This document shows positions 25,331 through 34,239 of a stretch of DNA of 64,000 nt, one piece after another. The notes under the pieces are model-generated. The model ran no database searches. It had not been told where the DNA came from and saw nothing but the letters and a program-made list of their open reading frames with translations. Each line of letters starts with the position of its first letter. The stretch's first letter is position 1. The translations under genes were made by a program, and so were the position numbers. Source of the DNA: Sphingobium sp. SCG-1 (GTDB lineage Bacteria > Pseudomonadota > Alphaproteobacteria > Sphingomonadales > Sphingomonadaceae); assembly GCF_002953135.1 (NCBI RefSeq), contig NZ_CP026372.1, positions 372,001 to 436,000 on the forward strand. The letters are read 5' to 3'.

Positions 25331-25396
25331 ACGTCTCCGCGGTGGCTTTTGATCGGCAGTCGACTACATGTGCCGAAGTGGGGAGTTTCCGCTGCT

Positions 25397-26581
25397 ATGA
25401 ATGACGTGATTAAATTTGACTGGTCTGACCCATTTTTGCTGGAAGCCCAGCTGACTGAAGAAGAACGACTGGTCCGTGATGTGGCACGCGGTTATTCGCA
25501 AGATCATCTGGCTCCGCGGATTATTGAAGCCTTTTCGAAAGAGCATACTGATCCCAAAATTTTTCGCGAAATGGGTAAGCTGGGGCTTTTGGGTCCAACT
25601 GTTCCGGAGGAATATGGCGGGGCGGGAGCATCCTACGTCGCTTATGGCCTGATCGCCCGCGAGGTGGAGCGTATCGATTCCGGCTACCGTTCGATGATGT
25701 CGGTACAATCGAGCCTCGTCATGTTCCCCATCTACGCTTATGGTTCGGAGACCCAAAAGCGGCAGTATCTGCCGCGACTGGCTGCGGGCGATGCTATCGG
25801 TTGTTTCGGTCTGACCGAGCCTGATGCTGGCTCTGATCCTGGCGGCATGAAGACGCGTGCGGTGAAGACCGCAAACGGATATCGATTGATCGGTAGCAAG
25901 ACCTGGATCTCCAATGCGCCGATCGCTGACGTCTTCGTGATCTGGGCGAAGTCCGAGGCACATGGCGGAGCGATCCGCGGCTTTGTGCTAGACCGGGGCA
26001 CACCAGGCATCAGCACTCCTAAGATCGAAGGCAAGTTGTCCCTGCGCGCGTCGATCACGGGCATGATCGTGCTGGACGACGTTGAGGTGGGAGAAGACGC
26101 ACTGCTGCCGGGTGTCGAGGGGCTTAAAGGTCCATTCGGTTGCCTCAACCGCGCTCGTTATGGCATCTCATGGGGTGCATTGGGCGCGGCGGAGTTCTGC
26201 TTTCATGCCGCGCGTCAGTACGGACTCGACCGTCATCAGTTCGGCCGACCGCTTGCCGCAACGCAACTCTTCCAAAAGAAGCTTGCGGATATGGAGACGG
26301 AGATCGCGCTGGGCCTCCAGGCGAGCCTGCGTGTTGGGCGCTTGATGGATGAAGGGCGGTTTGCGCCGGAAATGGTGTCAATCGTCAAGCGCAACAATGT
26401 AGGGAAGGCGCTCGACATCGCACGTGTCTCACGCGACATGCACGGCGGCAATGGCATATCGGGTGAGTTCGGGGTGATGCGTCACCTCATGAACCTAGAA
26501 ACGGTGAACACCTATGAGGGAGCGCATGATGTACATGCTCTCATCCTTGGCCGTGCCATCACCGGAATTGCCGCATTCTAG
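25397..26581 (+). CDS. Acyl-CoA dehydrogenase, glutaryl-CoA-dehydrogenase-like
   Basis: About 394 residues from ATG 25397 (the frame is open from 25349, but MNDVIKFDWSDPFLLEAQLT matches glutaryl-CoA dehydrogenase N-termini). It has SGYRSMMSVQSSLVM near 77-91, whose Arg in glutaryl-CoA dehydrogenase contacts the terminal carboxylate of the substrate. It also has FGLTEPDAGSDPGGM, RDMHGGNGI and the catalytic base in TYEGAHDVH near the C-terminus. It therefore probably oxidises a dicarboxylyl-CoA, with or without decarboxylation. It follows the tartrate-type dehydrogenase by 66 bases and precedes the thiolase by 15. Lysine or aromatic catabolism is the usual context, but this operon has neither marker. 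Confidence 0.87.
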   Translation: MNDVIKFDWSDPFLLEAQLTEEERLVRDVARGYSQDHLAPRIIEAFSKEHTDPKIFREMGKLGLLGPTVPEEYGGAGASYVAYGLIAREVERIDSGYRSMMSVQSSLVMFPIYAYGSETQKRQYLPRLAAGDAIGCFGLTEPDAGSDPGGMKTRAVKTANGYRLIGSKTWISNAPIADVFVIWAKSEAHGGAIRGFVLDRGTPGISTPKIEGKLSLRASITGMIVLDDVEVGEDALLPGVEGLKGPFGCLNRARYGISWGALGAAEFCFHAARQYGLDRHQFGRPLAATQLFQKKLADMETEIALGLQASLRVGRLMDEGRFAPEMVSIVKRNNVGKALDIARVSRDMHGGNGISGEFGVMRHLMNLETVNTYEGAHDVHALILGRAITGIAAF

Positions 26582-26596
26582 CACTGGAGAATAATC

Positions 26597-27793
26597 ATGC
26601 GCGAGGCAGCGATTGTTTCAACGGCGCGGACAGGTATTGGCCGCGCCTACCGTGGCGCGTTCAACATGACAGAAGCGCCTGTCCTGGCTGGGCATGTAAT
26701 GAACGCTGCTATCGAGCGGGCGGGGATAGACCCGGCACGAATTGACGACATATTCTGGGGCGTCGGCAATCAGTGGGGAACGCAAGGCGGCAATGCGGGC
26801 AGGATGGCCACGTTCGCTGGCGGTCTGCCACAAAGCGTTCCGGCGTTTACGCTTGATCGAAAGTGCGGCTCGGGCCTGACCGCGCTGGCGCTTGCGGCGC
26901 GATCCATCATTGCCGGAGATATCGATATCGCGTTGTCAGGAGGCATGGAGTCAATCAGCCTCACCATAAATAAGGACGCGCCGCGCTACGTTAATCAATC
27001 TGTATCGGACCGTGAGCCGCACGCGTACATGGCTATGATCGAGACCGCCGAGATCGTCGCGGAGCGCTACGGCATAAGCCGCGAACGTCAGGACGAGTAT
27101 GGCGCGATGAGTCAGCAACGCGCCGCCGCCGGTCTGGCGAGTGGTGCGTTTGCCAAAGAAATTGTGCCGATCACGGTTGAGAAAGCGCTCTATGACAAAG
27201 AGGGCAATCGCACCGGTAGTGAGAGTGCGACCGTCACGCAGGACGAGGGCATTCGGCCGGATACTACAATAGACGCCCTACGCAATTTGAAGACAGTTTG
27301 GAAAGACGGCCAGGTGGTCCAGGAAGGGCGGCATATCACCGCAGGCAATGCCAGCCAGCTCTCCGATGGTGCAGCGGCGCAGATCGTGATGGACCGTGCC
27401 ACCGCCCAAGCGGAGGGGCGAGAAATCCTGGGGATTTATCGTGGGTTTCAGGCAGCAGGATGCGCGCCGGAAGAGATGGGCATAGGCCCGATTTTCGCCA
27501 TCCCCAAATTGCTTAACCGGGCCGGGCTTTCCGTTGCCGATATTGGGCTTTGGGAACTGAACGAAGCCTTCGCCAGCCAATGCCTATACTGCCGCGATCA
27601 CCTTGGCATTGACCCGGAAATCTATAACGTCAATGGAGGCGCCATCGCGGTCGGCCATCCATTCGGCATGACTGGCGCGCGGCTGATCGGCCACGCCCTT
27701 ATCGAAGGCCGCAGACGGGGCGTCCGCTATATCGTCGTTTCCATGTGTACCGCAGACGGCATGGGCGCTGCAGGGTTGTTCGAGATCGTCTGA
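26597..27793 (+). CDS. Acetyl-CoA acyltransferase (thiolase)
   Basis: A 398-residue degradative-type thiolase with all catalytic residues. The nucleophile Cys is in DRKCGSGLTALALAAR near 87-102, His in GGAIAVGHPFGMTGARL near 345-361, and the second Cys in VVSMCTADGMGAAGLFEIV near 380-398. It catalyses CoA-dependent cleavage of a 3-ketoacyl-CoA. ATG 26597 has GGAG upstream. It is the last gene of the hydroxyacid/acyl-CoA operon. With the preceding ACAD it provides the first and last steps of a beta-oxidation spiral; the hydratase and 3-hydroxyacyl-CoA dehydrogenase steps would come from elsewhere, for example the operon at the left end. Confidence 0.9.
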   Translation: MREAAIVSTARTGIGRAYRGAFNMTEAPVLAGHVMNAAIERAGIDPARIDDIFWGVGNQWGTQGGNAGRMATFAGGLPQSVPAFTLDRKCGSGLTALALAARSIIAGDIDIALSGGMESISLTINKDAPRYVNQSVSDREPHAYMAMIETAEIVAERYGISRERQDEYGAMSQQRAAAGLASGAFAKEIVPITVEKALYDKEGNRTGSESATVTQDEGIRPDTTIDALRNLKTVWKDGQVVQEGRHITAGNASQLSDGAAAQIVMDRATAQAEGREILGIYRGFQAAGCAPEEMGIGPIFAIPKLLNRAGLSVADIGLWELNEAFASQCLYCRDHLGIDPEIYNVNGGAIAVGHPFGMTGARLIGHALIEGRRRGVRYIVVSMCTADGMGAAGLFEIV

Positions 27794-28137
27794 ACTGTAA
27801 ACACGGAACATCTGCGTAATTTCTCCAACATAATCTTCAACTGCGATAAGTGCAGGCTCTGGCACTACCTCGAGTGCAGAGTTAAAGCCCATGCGCTGCA
27901 CGCGCATTGGCATCGCCAGCCGTTCAGCCCGCGCCAAATTACTGTGCAGTCGAGCATCAGCATTCTTCGTTGCCTCATCCGTGTGCAGGCGCGAAAGTCT
28001 TGCCAATAAAAAGGCTAAATGGAACAAATGCGTCATGCTAATCAGGGAAGGATCGTTCATTCCATAGATAGCTGAGCATGGGCTTTGAGCACCGGCATGG
28101 GGCGGCAAGATACGACCGCTGAAGAAGGGGAGGATTG
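27794..28137. other. Intergenic region upstream of TonB receptor 2
   Basis: About 340 bases between the thiolase and TonB receptor 2. A minus-strand open frame crosses it (possible start ATG 28060) and continues through the thiolase 3' end. It lacks a ribosome-binding site and family resemblance, so I do not call it a gene. A GGGGAGG site precedes ATG 28138. No hairpin or dyad stands out. Confidence 0.3.
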
Positions 28138-30405
28138 ATGAAATTGAAACCGTTAAATGCTGCACTTTTGGCGACTACTGCCTTGTGGATGGCAACAACC
28201 TGTACGGCCTCGGCGCAGGCTACGGCAGATCCCGCAGGTTCCTCGCTCGCTCAACCAAATCAAGCGCAAGAGGCTCAGCCCATAGGTGGTATCAGCGACA
28301 TCGTGGTTACCGCACGACGCCGCGAGGAATCCTTGCAAAATGCTCCGGTAACTGTGACGGCCTTCTCGGGTGCGGAACTTCAAAGCAAGGGCGTGACTGA
28401 TGTCACGCGACTCCTACAGATATCTCCTGGCGTGAATTTCGACGCATTCCCTCGGGCCGCGCCTCGCCCATTCTTCCGCGGGATCGGCAGTTCCAATCAG
28501 GGTGCCGGTGGCGACCCGTCCTCTGTGGGATTTCTGGACGGCGTGTACCTCGGTCGGGCCGCGATGCTGGGTATCGATTTCTACGATTTGGCTCGTGTCG
28601 AGGTACTTAAGGGCCCGCAGGGCACACTGTTTGGGAAGAATGTGGTGGGAGGGGCCATCAACTTCATAACTGCAAAGCCAAAGCTCGATGCGGAAGGCAG
28701 CGCTGAACTCACACTGGGTGAATATGGTCAGCGCGACGCGCATATGATGCTGAACGTCCCAGTGACCGACTCCATAGCAAGCCGGATCGTTCTGGGCGCA
28801 GTGACCAATGACGGCTACCGGCGCACGCCAACGGGTCGCCCTTTGGATGACGAAAATAAGCTTAGCGCTCGCTTTCAGACTATGTTCGGCCTCGGATCGG
28901 GGACGACTTTCTTGTTATCAGGTGACATTGCTACACAAGATCTTGCTCAATCTTCCCGCTTCAATGTCAGGGTTTTACCCGACAACGGGAGTACCAAGCC
29001 GCGAGGTTTTGACGATTACGATAAGCCGCGTGTTGCCAATCCCGATCGCTATGGCAAGATCAAGGCACAAACTGGAGGTGTGCGTGGCGAATTCGTCACC
29101 GACATGCTGGGTTTTGCAGCGCTAACGGCCACTGCGGCGTGGCGTTATGTCGACTATGATTCATCTGATGATCTTGATGGCGAGTCCGCCTCCGTCAATC
29201 TGGCGCGGGGGCTCCAAGTGCCTGCGATTCAAGCGGTTCAGGTGGAGCATGCGGATTCTTACTCCGTCGAAACCCGGTTGAACTCAATAGGGTCTGGCCC
29301 GCTCACCTGGGTGGTGGGCCTTTACTATAACAATGATGAGATCGATCGAGATCGCGAAACGCAAACGCAAGTCATTCCCACGACGATCAACCTCTTCCGG
29401 GCGCACGCTTCGACGCACAGTTATGCCGCCTACGGCGAGGCGCAGTATAAGTTCGATTTTGGCCTCGGCCTGTTCGGCGGAGCTCGTTACACCGACGAGC
29501 GGAAAACCTATGAGTTGATGCGTCTGACTGGAAGCCGCGCAGCACCTACGGTTGGCTTCTCAACATTCGGTACGCCCGGCGAAGCGCATTCGAAACTGGC
29601 AACCTGGCGGGTCGGCGCTGATTTCAGAGCGAATAACAACATCTATCTTTTTGGCAGTGTTTCGACCGGGTTCAAGGCTGGCGCCTTCCCTGAACAACCG
29701 TCATCGGCGGCGCTGGCACGGCTACCCACTGCCCCGGAAAAAGTGACCAATTATGAGATTGGTTTTAAGACTGACTGGCTAAATCGCCGCCTGCGCTTCA
29801 ACGTTTCGGCATTCAACGCCGTGTATGACGGCCTTCAAACAATCAACGTTATTCCCGACGCGAGCGCCGGTCCTGGCCAAACGCGCGTGAATGTGAATAG
29901 CGCCGACGCGACGATAAAGGGAATTGAGACAGAAGTCATCTTCGCTCCCGTGAAGCTCATCGACCTTACTGTCCGATATAGTTATATCGATGCTACCTTT
30001 GATCGATTTGTACAAACGACGGCGATACTTGCAAATGGTTCAGCGGTGCAGGCTGATCTCGCAGGCAATCGGCTGACGCGAACGCCGGAACATGCGGTTA
30101 CAGCCACCTTGGGCCTCAACACGCCGGAAATGGATTGGGGATGGCTCCGTTTTGAAGGAAGTCTGGATTACCAGTCCGAGATTTTTGACGATGCGGTCAA
30201 CGACCTTCAGGAATATCGGCGGCCCCGTACATTATTTGACGCCAGTGTGACCTACAATGTCAACGACCGGTTCTATTCGCGCCTTTGGGTAAGAAACTTG
30301 ACGGATAAGGAATATCGGACTTGGCAAGTCGATCAGGCAGGCGGCCTCTTCGTCCAATATGGTCCACCGCGCCAGTTCGGCGTCACGCTTGGCGCGAAAT
30401 TCTGA
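28138..30405 (+). CDS. TonB-dependent receptor 2 (FDAFP subfamily)
   Basis: An outer-membrane receptor of about 755 residues, starting at ATG 28138 behind GGGGAGG with a signal peptide ending near CTASAQ. The TonB-box-like DIVVTARRR is followed by a plug (LQNAPVTVTAFSGAEL; GVNFDAFPRAAPRPF; VEVLKGPQGTLFGKNVVGG) and a barrel ending RQFGVTLGAKF. It is closely similar along its length to the receptor at 7781, including TINLFRAH/TINRFFGD and STGFKAGAF(P/Q)EQPSSAALAR blocks, so the two probably recognise related ligands. It is followed 236 bases later by a GPH-type symporter. Uptake of a carbon source rather than iron is inferred from context; no siderophore genes are near. Confidence 0.93.
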   Translation: MKLKPLNAALLATTALWMATTCTASAQATADPAGSSLAQPNQAQEAQPIGGISDIVVTARRREESLQNAPVTVTAFSGAELQSKGVTDVTRLLQISPGVNFDAFPRAAPRPFFRGIGSSNQGAGGDPSSVGFLDGVYLGRAAMLGIDFYDLARVEVLKGPQGTLFGKNVVGGAINFITAKPKLDAEGSAELTLGEYGQRDAHMMLNVPVTDSIASRIVLGAVTNDGYRRTPTGRPLDDENKLSARFQTMFGLGSGTTFLLSGDIATQDLAQSSRFNVRVLPDNGSTKPRGFDDYDKPRVANPDRYGKIKAQTGGVRGEFVTDMLGFAALTATAAWRYVDYDSSDDLDGESASVNLARGLQVPAIQAVQVEHADSYSVETRLNSIGSGPLTWVVGLYYNNDEIDRDRETQTQVIPTTINLFRAHASTHSYAAYGEAQYKFDFGLGLFGGARYTDERKTYELMRLTGSRAAPTVGFSTFGTPGEAHSKLATWRVGADFRANNNIYLFGSVSTGFKAGAFPEQPSSAALARLPTAPEKVTNYEIGFKTDWLNRRLRFNVSAFNAVYDGLQTINVIPDASAGPGQTRVNVNSADATIKGIETEVIFAPVKLIDLTVRYSYIDATFDRFVQTTAILANGSAVQADLAGNRLTRTPEHAVTATLGLNTPEMDWGWLRFEGSLDYQSEIFDDAVNDLQEYRRPRTLFDASVTYNVNDRFYSRLWVRNLTDKEYRTWQVDQAGGLFVQYGPPRQFGVTLGAKF

Positions 30406-30641
30406 TGTCAGGCGGCAGAAAGGCGCCGGAAGTACGATCTGCTCTGTCATCGTGCCCGCAAATGGCTGAGGAGCAACAGCAGGAAAGATTACTGGCATCA
30501 GCACGTGCCGTAAATACTCGATGCGCCGCTAATGAAGCCAGCATGTTTGAGTCAGATTTCCGGCGCAGGACGTTAAACATTGTCGACCGCCGGACCTGTG
30601 CCTAAGTTTGACGCGCGAAGGATTCTGACGGTGGAGCAACC

Positions 30642-32111
30642 ATGAATAGTTCCAAGGCCCGCCCCGCCGCAGAGCGCCCGCATGTCGGATGGGCCACCTT
30701 GCTTTTTTATGGTGTCGGAGCGTGCTCGTCAGGAATAAAAATGCGGGCGCTCAGCAGTTTCTTGCTGATCTTTTATAATCAGGCGGTTGGAATGAGTCCG
30801 GCATCCGTTGCCTTGGCCATTACCATTATAACCATATTCGATGCGATCGTTGATCCACTTGTCGGGTACTTGTCAGATAACTTCAAATCGCGGTGGGGCA
30901 GGCGACATCCATTCATGTACGTTTCTGCCTTACCACTGGCGCTTTCCTTCTTCTGCCTGTGGAATCCCCCAGCCGGGATTTCGAGCGAGTTGCTCTTTTA
31001 CTATCTCCTGGCATGCCTCATGGTTCTCAGGCTGTTCGACACCTTTTTTGAGCTGCCCTCGATTGCACTCGCGCCTGAATTGATCCACGATTATCACAGG
31101 CGTACGCTTATCGTCAGTATTCGGATATTCTTCCGAACTGTTGCCGGCGTGCTGTTCACAATCGCCGCGTTTCAGATTTTCCTTTCGGACGATCAAGGGG
31201 GTGTCACCAACAGATCGGGCTATTTCTCGTTCGCCGTGGCCGGTTCTGTCGTTATGGCTATCTCAATCCTCGCATCGACAATGGCCACACATCGCTTTAT
31301 CCCTTGGCTACGTAAACCGGAGGCCACTACTTCGGGGCAACGGCAATTCTTCGCTGACATCATCCGATTGCTGAGAGATCCCGCAGCACGGATCATGCTT
31401 GTCACAGGTATGCTAGTTGCCATCGTAAGCGGGGCGCGTAACGGCCTGGACCTCTATTTTGGGCTATATTTCTGGCAGCTAACTCAGACGCAACTGGCGC
31501 TTGTAGCAACGTTGACCGCAGTCGCGACATTGCTGGGCACCGCGATTTTGCCGCCCCTCGCTGTCAGATTGGGTAAGCGCAGCACGTTGATTGCGGTTTA
31601 TATCATCGGCTTCTTAAATATGGCTGTTCCTGTCGTTCTCAGGCTCTTTGATGTTTTGCCAGAGAACGGTACAAATACCATCTTCGCAATTATTGCAGTG
31701 GAGTCCTTTTTGCAGGGAATGCTCTATGTAATGAGCGCTGCCATGATGAATTCGATGCTATCGGACGTGGTTGAGGAGCTTGAAGTAAAAACCGGAAGAC
31801 GATCCGAAGGGTTATTGTTTTCCGCCGACGCCTTCTTCAGCAAAGCCGTGTCGGGGGTGGGCATCTTAATTTCCGGCGCGATCCTATCGCTGATCCAATT
31901 CCCCACTAAAGCGAAGCCTGGTACGTTGCCAGCAGAAACATTATGGAATCTTGGAGCGGTTTACGTGCCGGCAGTTGCCGTATTTACTATTCTCGTTATC
32001 TTCGTAGTGAAGAATTTCCCGATTAATCAGGCACGTCATGAACGTAACCTGGCAATTTTACGGGAGCGGGAAGGTGGAGAGGCGTCGTTACCGACGGTTA
32101 CCGTGGTCTAG
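30642..32111 (+). CDS. MFS transporter, GPH (glycoside-pentoside-hexuronide symporter) type
   Basis: A 489-residue protein with about 12 membrane helices. The signature IFDAIVDPLVGYLSDNFKSRWGRRHPFM near residues 64-91 is that of the GPH cation-symporter family, whose members carry sugars, uronates and, in sphingomonads and actinobacteria, steroid- or terpenoid-like compounds. ATG 30642 follows GTGGAG. Its last 14 bases overlap the end of the convergent HTH-citrate synthase-like gene, so no separate terminator fits between them. It probably moves the ligand of TonB receptor 2 across the inner membrane (inference). Confidence 0.87.
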   Translation: MNSSKARPAAERPHVGWATLLFYGVGACSSGIKMRALSSFLLIFYNQAVGMSPASVALAITIITIFDAIVDPLVGYLSDNFKSRWGRRHPFMYVSALPLALSFFCLWNPPAGISSELLFYYLLACLMVLRLFDTFFELPSIALAPELIHDYHRRTLIVSIRIFFRTVAGVLFTIAAFQIFLSDDQGGVTNRSGYFSFAVAGSVVMAISILASTMATHRFIPWLRKPEATTSGQRQFFADIIRLLRDPAARIMLVTGMLVAIVSGARNGLDLYFGLYFWQLTQTQLALVATLTAVATLLGTAILPPLAVRLGKRSTLIAVYIIGFLNMAVPVVLRLFDVLPENGTNTIFAIIAVESFLQGMLYVMSAAMMNSMLSDVVEELEVKTGRRSEGLLFSADAFFSKAVSGVGILISGAILSLIQFPTKAKPGTLPAETLWNLGAVYVPAVAVFTILVIFVVKNFPINQARHERNLAILREREGGEASLPTVTVV

Positions 32112-33297
32112 CATCGGCTTCCCCGTTATTATCATGGGGCAGTGGCCCGGTATATAATGCCGGCGGGCGGGATTGCTCGCCGGCGCAATAGCGTTCAATG
32201 GCATGGGCGATCCACCCCGCCGAACGCCCCAGCACAAATAATGTGTCGCGTTGATGGGGCATGACACGTTTGCTGATGAAATGCGCGAACAATGCCAGAT
32301 TGGGTTTGACCCCGAGTTCACTGGTAACGAACGTCACCGCTTCCAACAACGGCCGGAACGCCGGGTCGGCCCGAAAACGCTGGGATATTACCGCCAGCAG
32401 AGCAGCTCCGCGAGGGTCGCCCTGCGGATACAGAGTTGAACTGAAACCGGGAATACGGCCGTCATGACGCAGGCGACGAAGTATGACATCTTTGACATTT
32501 TGCTTGTCAATATCGTCGATGAACCGTCGAATTTCTTCGCTCCTGGTCGCAGCGCTCTGACGTCCGCCCATGACGATCAATCCGCCCGTTATGCAACGAT
32601 AAGGTGAGATGCCCAGAGCCGCCATGGATCGGACGGCAAGGGTGCCTGGTTCCAGCCCATTATCGGCTGAGAGGATCAGCAGGCGGCGTATCAGGTCCGC
32701 CCAGCCATCGGCCAACCCCATCGATTGTGCCACAATTTCGTGCAGAGGCCCTTTGCCTAAGCTGTCCTGCCGCAAAAGTATTGCGGCGAAGGTTCTTATG
32801 GCTTCCGCGCCGCTGGTAGCCATGCCCGACGCGGACAGATCAAACGCTCTGGGATTATCCGCTTCGATCAGAGTAAGCGTTGCTATTGCGCGTTCCAGTC
32901 CACTGGAACTGCCCATCGTTCCAATGATGGCCTGAGCCATTGGCGGCAACTTAATCGGGCGGTAGCTTGCAGCATGCCCTACGGGCATTTTGCATAGCAA
33001 GTCGATAACGTCTTCGAACGTTGCCTTTTCCGCAAGGTCAACGGCCAGCTCCCCACGATAATAAAGGGCTCCGGCATCGACTAACGAGACGCTGGACTCG
33101 GGTAGCTGAAATTCAGTTGATCGTTGCGGTCGCCCTTTCGGTCGCCGAGCGTTCAATACATCGCTCTCCCAATAAAGACGCTGGCGCGTTCCTTCCACAG
33201 GAATCGATCTGATCCCGCGACGGCTGACATATGCATAAAGCGTCGCACGTGAGACACCAAGCAGGTTCGCGGCTCGTTCGGCTGTGATGTAAGACAT
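32098..33297 (-). CDS. HTH-citrate synthase-like protein 2, catalytic residues lost
   Basis: A 399-residue paralog of the protein at 16834-18015, with the same order: HTH (ITAERAANLLGVSRATLYAYV, about 4-24, then VEGTRQRLYWESDV) and a citrate-synthase-fold domain. Its catalytic positions are also altered: Ser248 in GGRQSAA for His, Ser287 in GFSSTLY for His, and Asn333 in KPNLAL for Asp. In addition ADN213 replaces the ADH kept in paralog 1. DNA recognition residues around SRAT(I/L)YAYVSR are nearly identical between the two, so they may bind similar sites. It is divergent from a hydrolase gene and tail-overlapping with the GPH transporter. It is probably a ligand-responsive regulator (inference). 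Confidence 0.83.
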   Translation of the reverse strand: MSYITAERAANLLGVSRATLYAYVSRRGIRSIPVEGTRQRLYWESDVLNARRPKGRPQRSTEFQLPESSVSLVDAGALYYRGELAVDLAEKATFEDVIDLLCKMPVGHAASYRPIKLPPMAQAIIGTMGSSSGLERAIATLTLIEADNPRAFDLSASGMATSGAEAIRTFAAILLRQDSLGKGPLHEIVAQSMGLADGWADLIRRLLILSADNGLEPGTLAVRSMAALGISPYRCITGGLIVMGGRQSAATRSEEIRRFIDDIDKQNVKDVILRRLRHDGRIPGFSSTLYPQGDPRGAALLAVISQRFRADPAFRPLLEAVTFVTSELGVKPNLALFAHFISKRVMPHQRDTLFVLGRSAGWIAHAIERYCAGEQSRPPALYTGPLPHDNNGEADARPR

Positions 33298-33446
33298 GAG
33301 CGGGTATGTAGACTAAAATGATCAATGTTGACAGCCTTCACTTGGGTCGCTTTGTTCATGTGAGTATTAAGTTGCCGGTGGCTCCACACTGGCTTTGCAT
33401 CACGAGAGAAGGTCAGGGCATGAACATTGTTAAAAGGGGGCGAGCG

Positions 33447-34238
33447 ATGTGGCCCAAAGCGCAGTTCGCATACCGGGGTGATCCACGCTTTTCCTACTGC
33501 ATGCATTTGCCAGCCTCGGCACACAGCGTCGGAAGCAAGCCCCGCTTGCTGGTTGCGATGCACGGGTCGGGCCGCGGTTGCATGGCATATCGCGATGCCC
33601 TTATTCCTTTTGCCGAAGCCAATAATGTAGTCGTGCTGGCGCCTTTGTTTCCAGTCGGCGTGCTTGGCGACGACAATGCTGACGGATACAAGTATATCGC
33701 TGAGGGCGAGCTTCGTTACGATCATATCTTGTTGGGAATGGTAGATGAGATCAGCGAAATCGTAGGTTGCCCGTTTGACCTCTTCCATCTGTTCGGGTTC
33801 TCAGGGGGGGGGCATTTTGCTCACCGCTTTTATTATCTTCATCCTGATCGCCTGGCGTCAGTGACGGTGGGCGCCCCTGGAGGCGTGACTTTGCTGGACA
33901 ATACGCGCGACTTTTGGATTGGAACCCGTGATTTCGCAGCTCGCTTCGGCACTTCGCCGAATCTTGATGCGATGCGGCGGGTGCCGTCCCAATTGCTAGT
34001 GGGTGCCGAGGATACTCAGGAATTTGTTTATCCTCCGGCGGTGGCTCACCATGCGGCGGATATGGAGTCACTCGGTAAAAATCGCCTTCAGCGTAACGAG
34101 ACGCTTTTTCGTAACTGGCTGGATCATGGGCTGCCTTCCGAGCGATCGGTGCTGCCCGGTATCGCTCACGAGGGCTTGCGGGTCATCCCTGCCGTCGAGG
34201 ATTTTCTCGCACGGACGATATCAACCACGGGGTCGTGA
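33447..34238 (+). CDS. Alpha/beta hydrolase, esterase/depolymerase-like
   Basis: The frame is open from 33318. The best start is ATG 33447, six bases after AAAAGGGGG, giving 263 residues; ATG 33420 is an alternative. It has VAMHGSGRG near 37-45 (oxyanion region), the nucleophile elbow GFSGGG at 117-122 (Ser119), and a catalytic His at 241 in GIAHEGLR. The shape resembles small polyhydroxyalkanoate-depolymerase/phospholipase-like esterases without a signal peptide. It ends one base before the Crp-like gene start, so the two are coupled. It is divergent from HTH-citrate synthase-like protein 2. Probably a cytoplasmic hydrolase for a compound imported by this locus. Confidence 0.8.
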   Translation: MWPKAQFAYRGDPRFSYCMHLPASAHSVGSKPRLLVAMHGSGRGCMAYRDALIPFAEANNVVVLAPLFPVGVLGDDNADGYKYIAEGELRYDHILLGMVDEISEIVGCPFDLFHLFGFSGGGHFAHRFYYLHPDRLASVTVGAPGGVTLLDNTRDFWIGTRDFAARFGTSPNLDAMRRVPSQLLVGAEDTQEFVYPPAVAHHAADMESLGKNRLQRNETLFRNWLDHGLPSERSVLPGIAHEGLRVIPAVEDFLARTISTTGS

Positions 34239-34239
34239 C

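Noticed and set aside
27584..28165. A minus-strand frame (193 codons) covering the gap before TonB receptor 2
   Set aside because: Half of it is antisense to the thiolase, there is no ribosome-binding site at its possible starts, and no family is recognisable.
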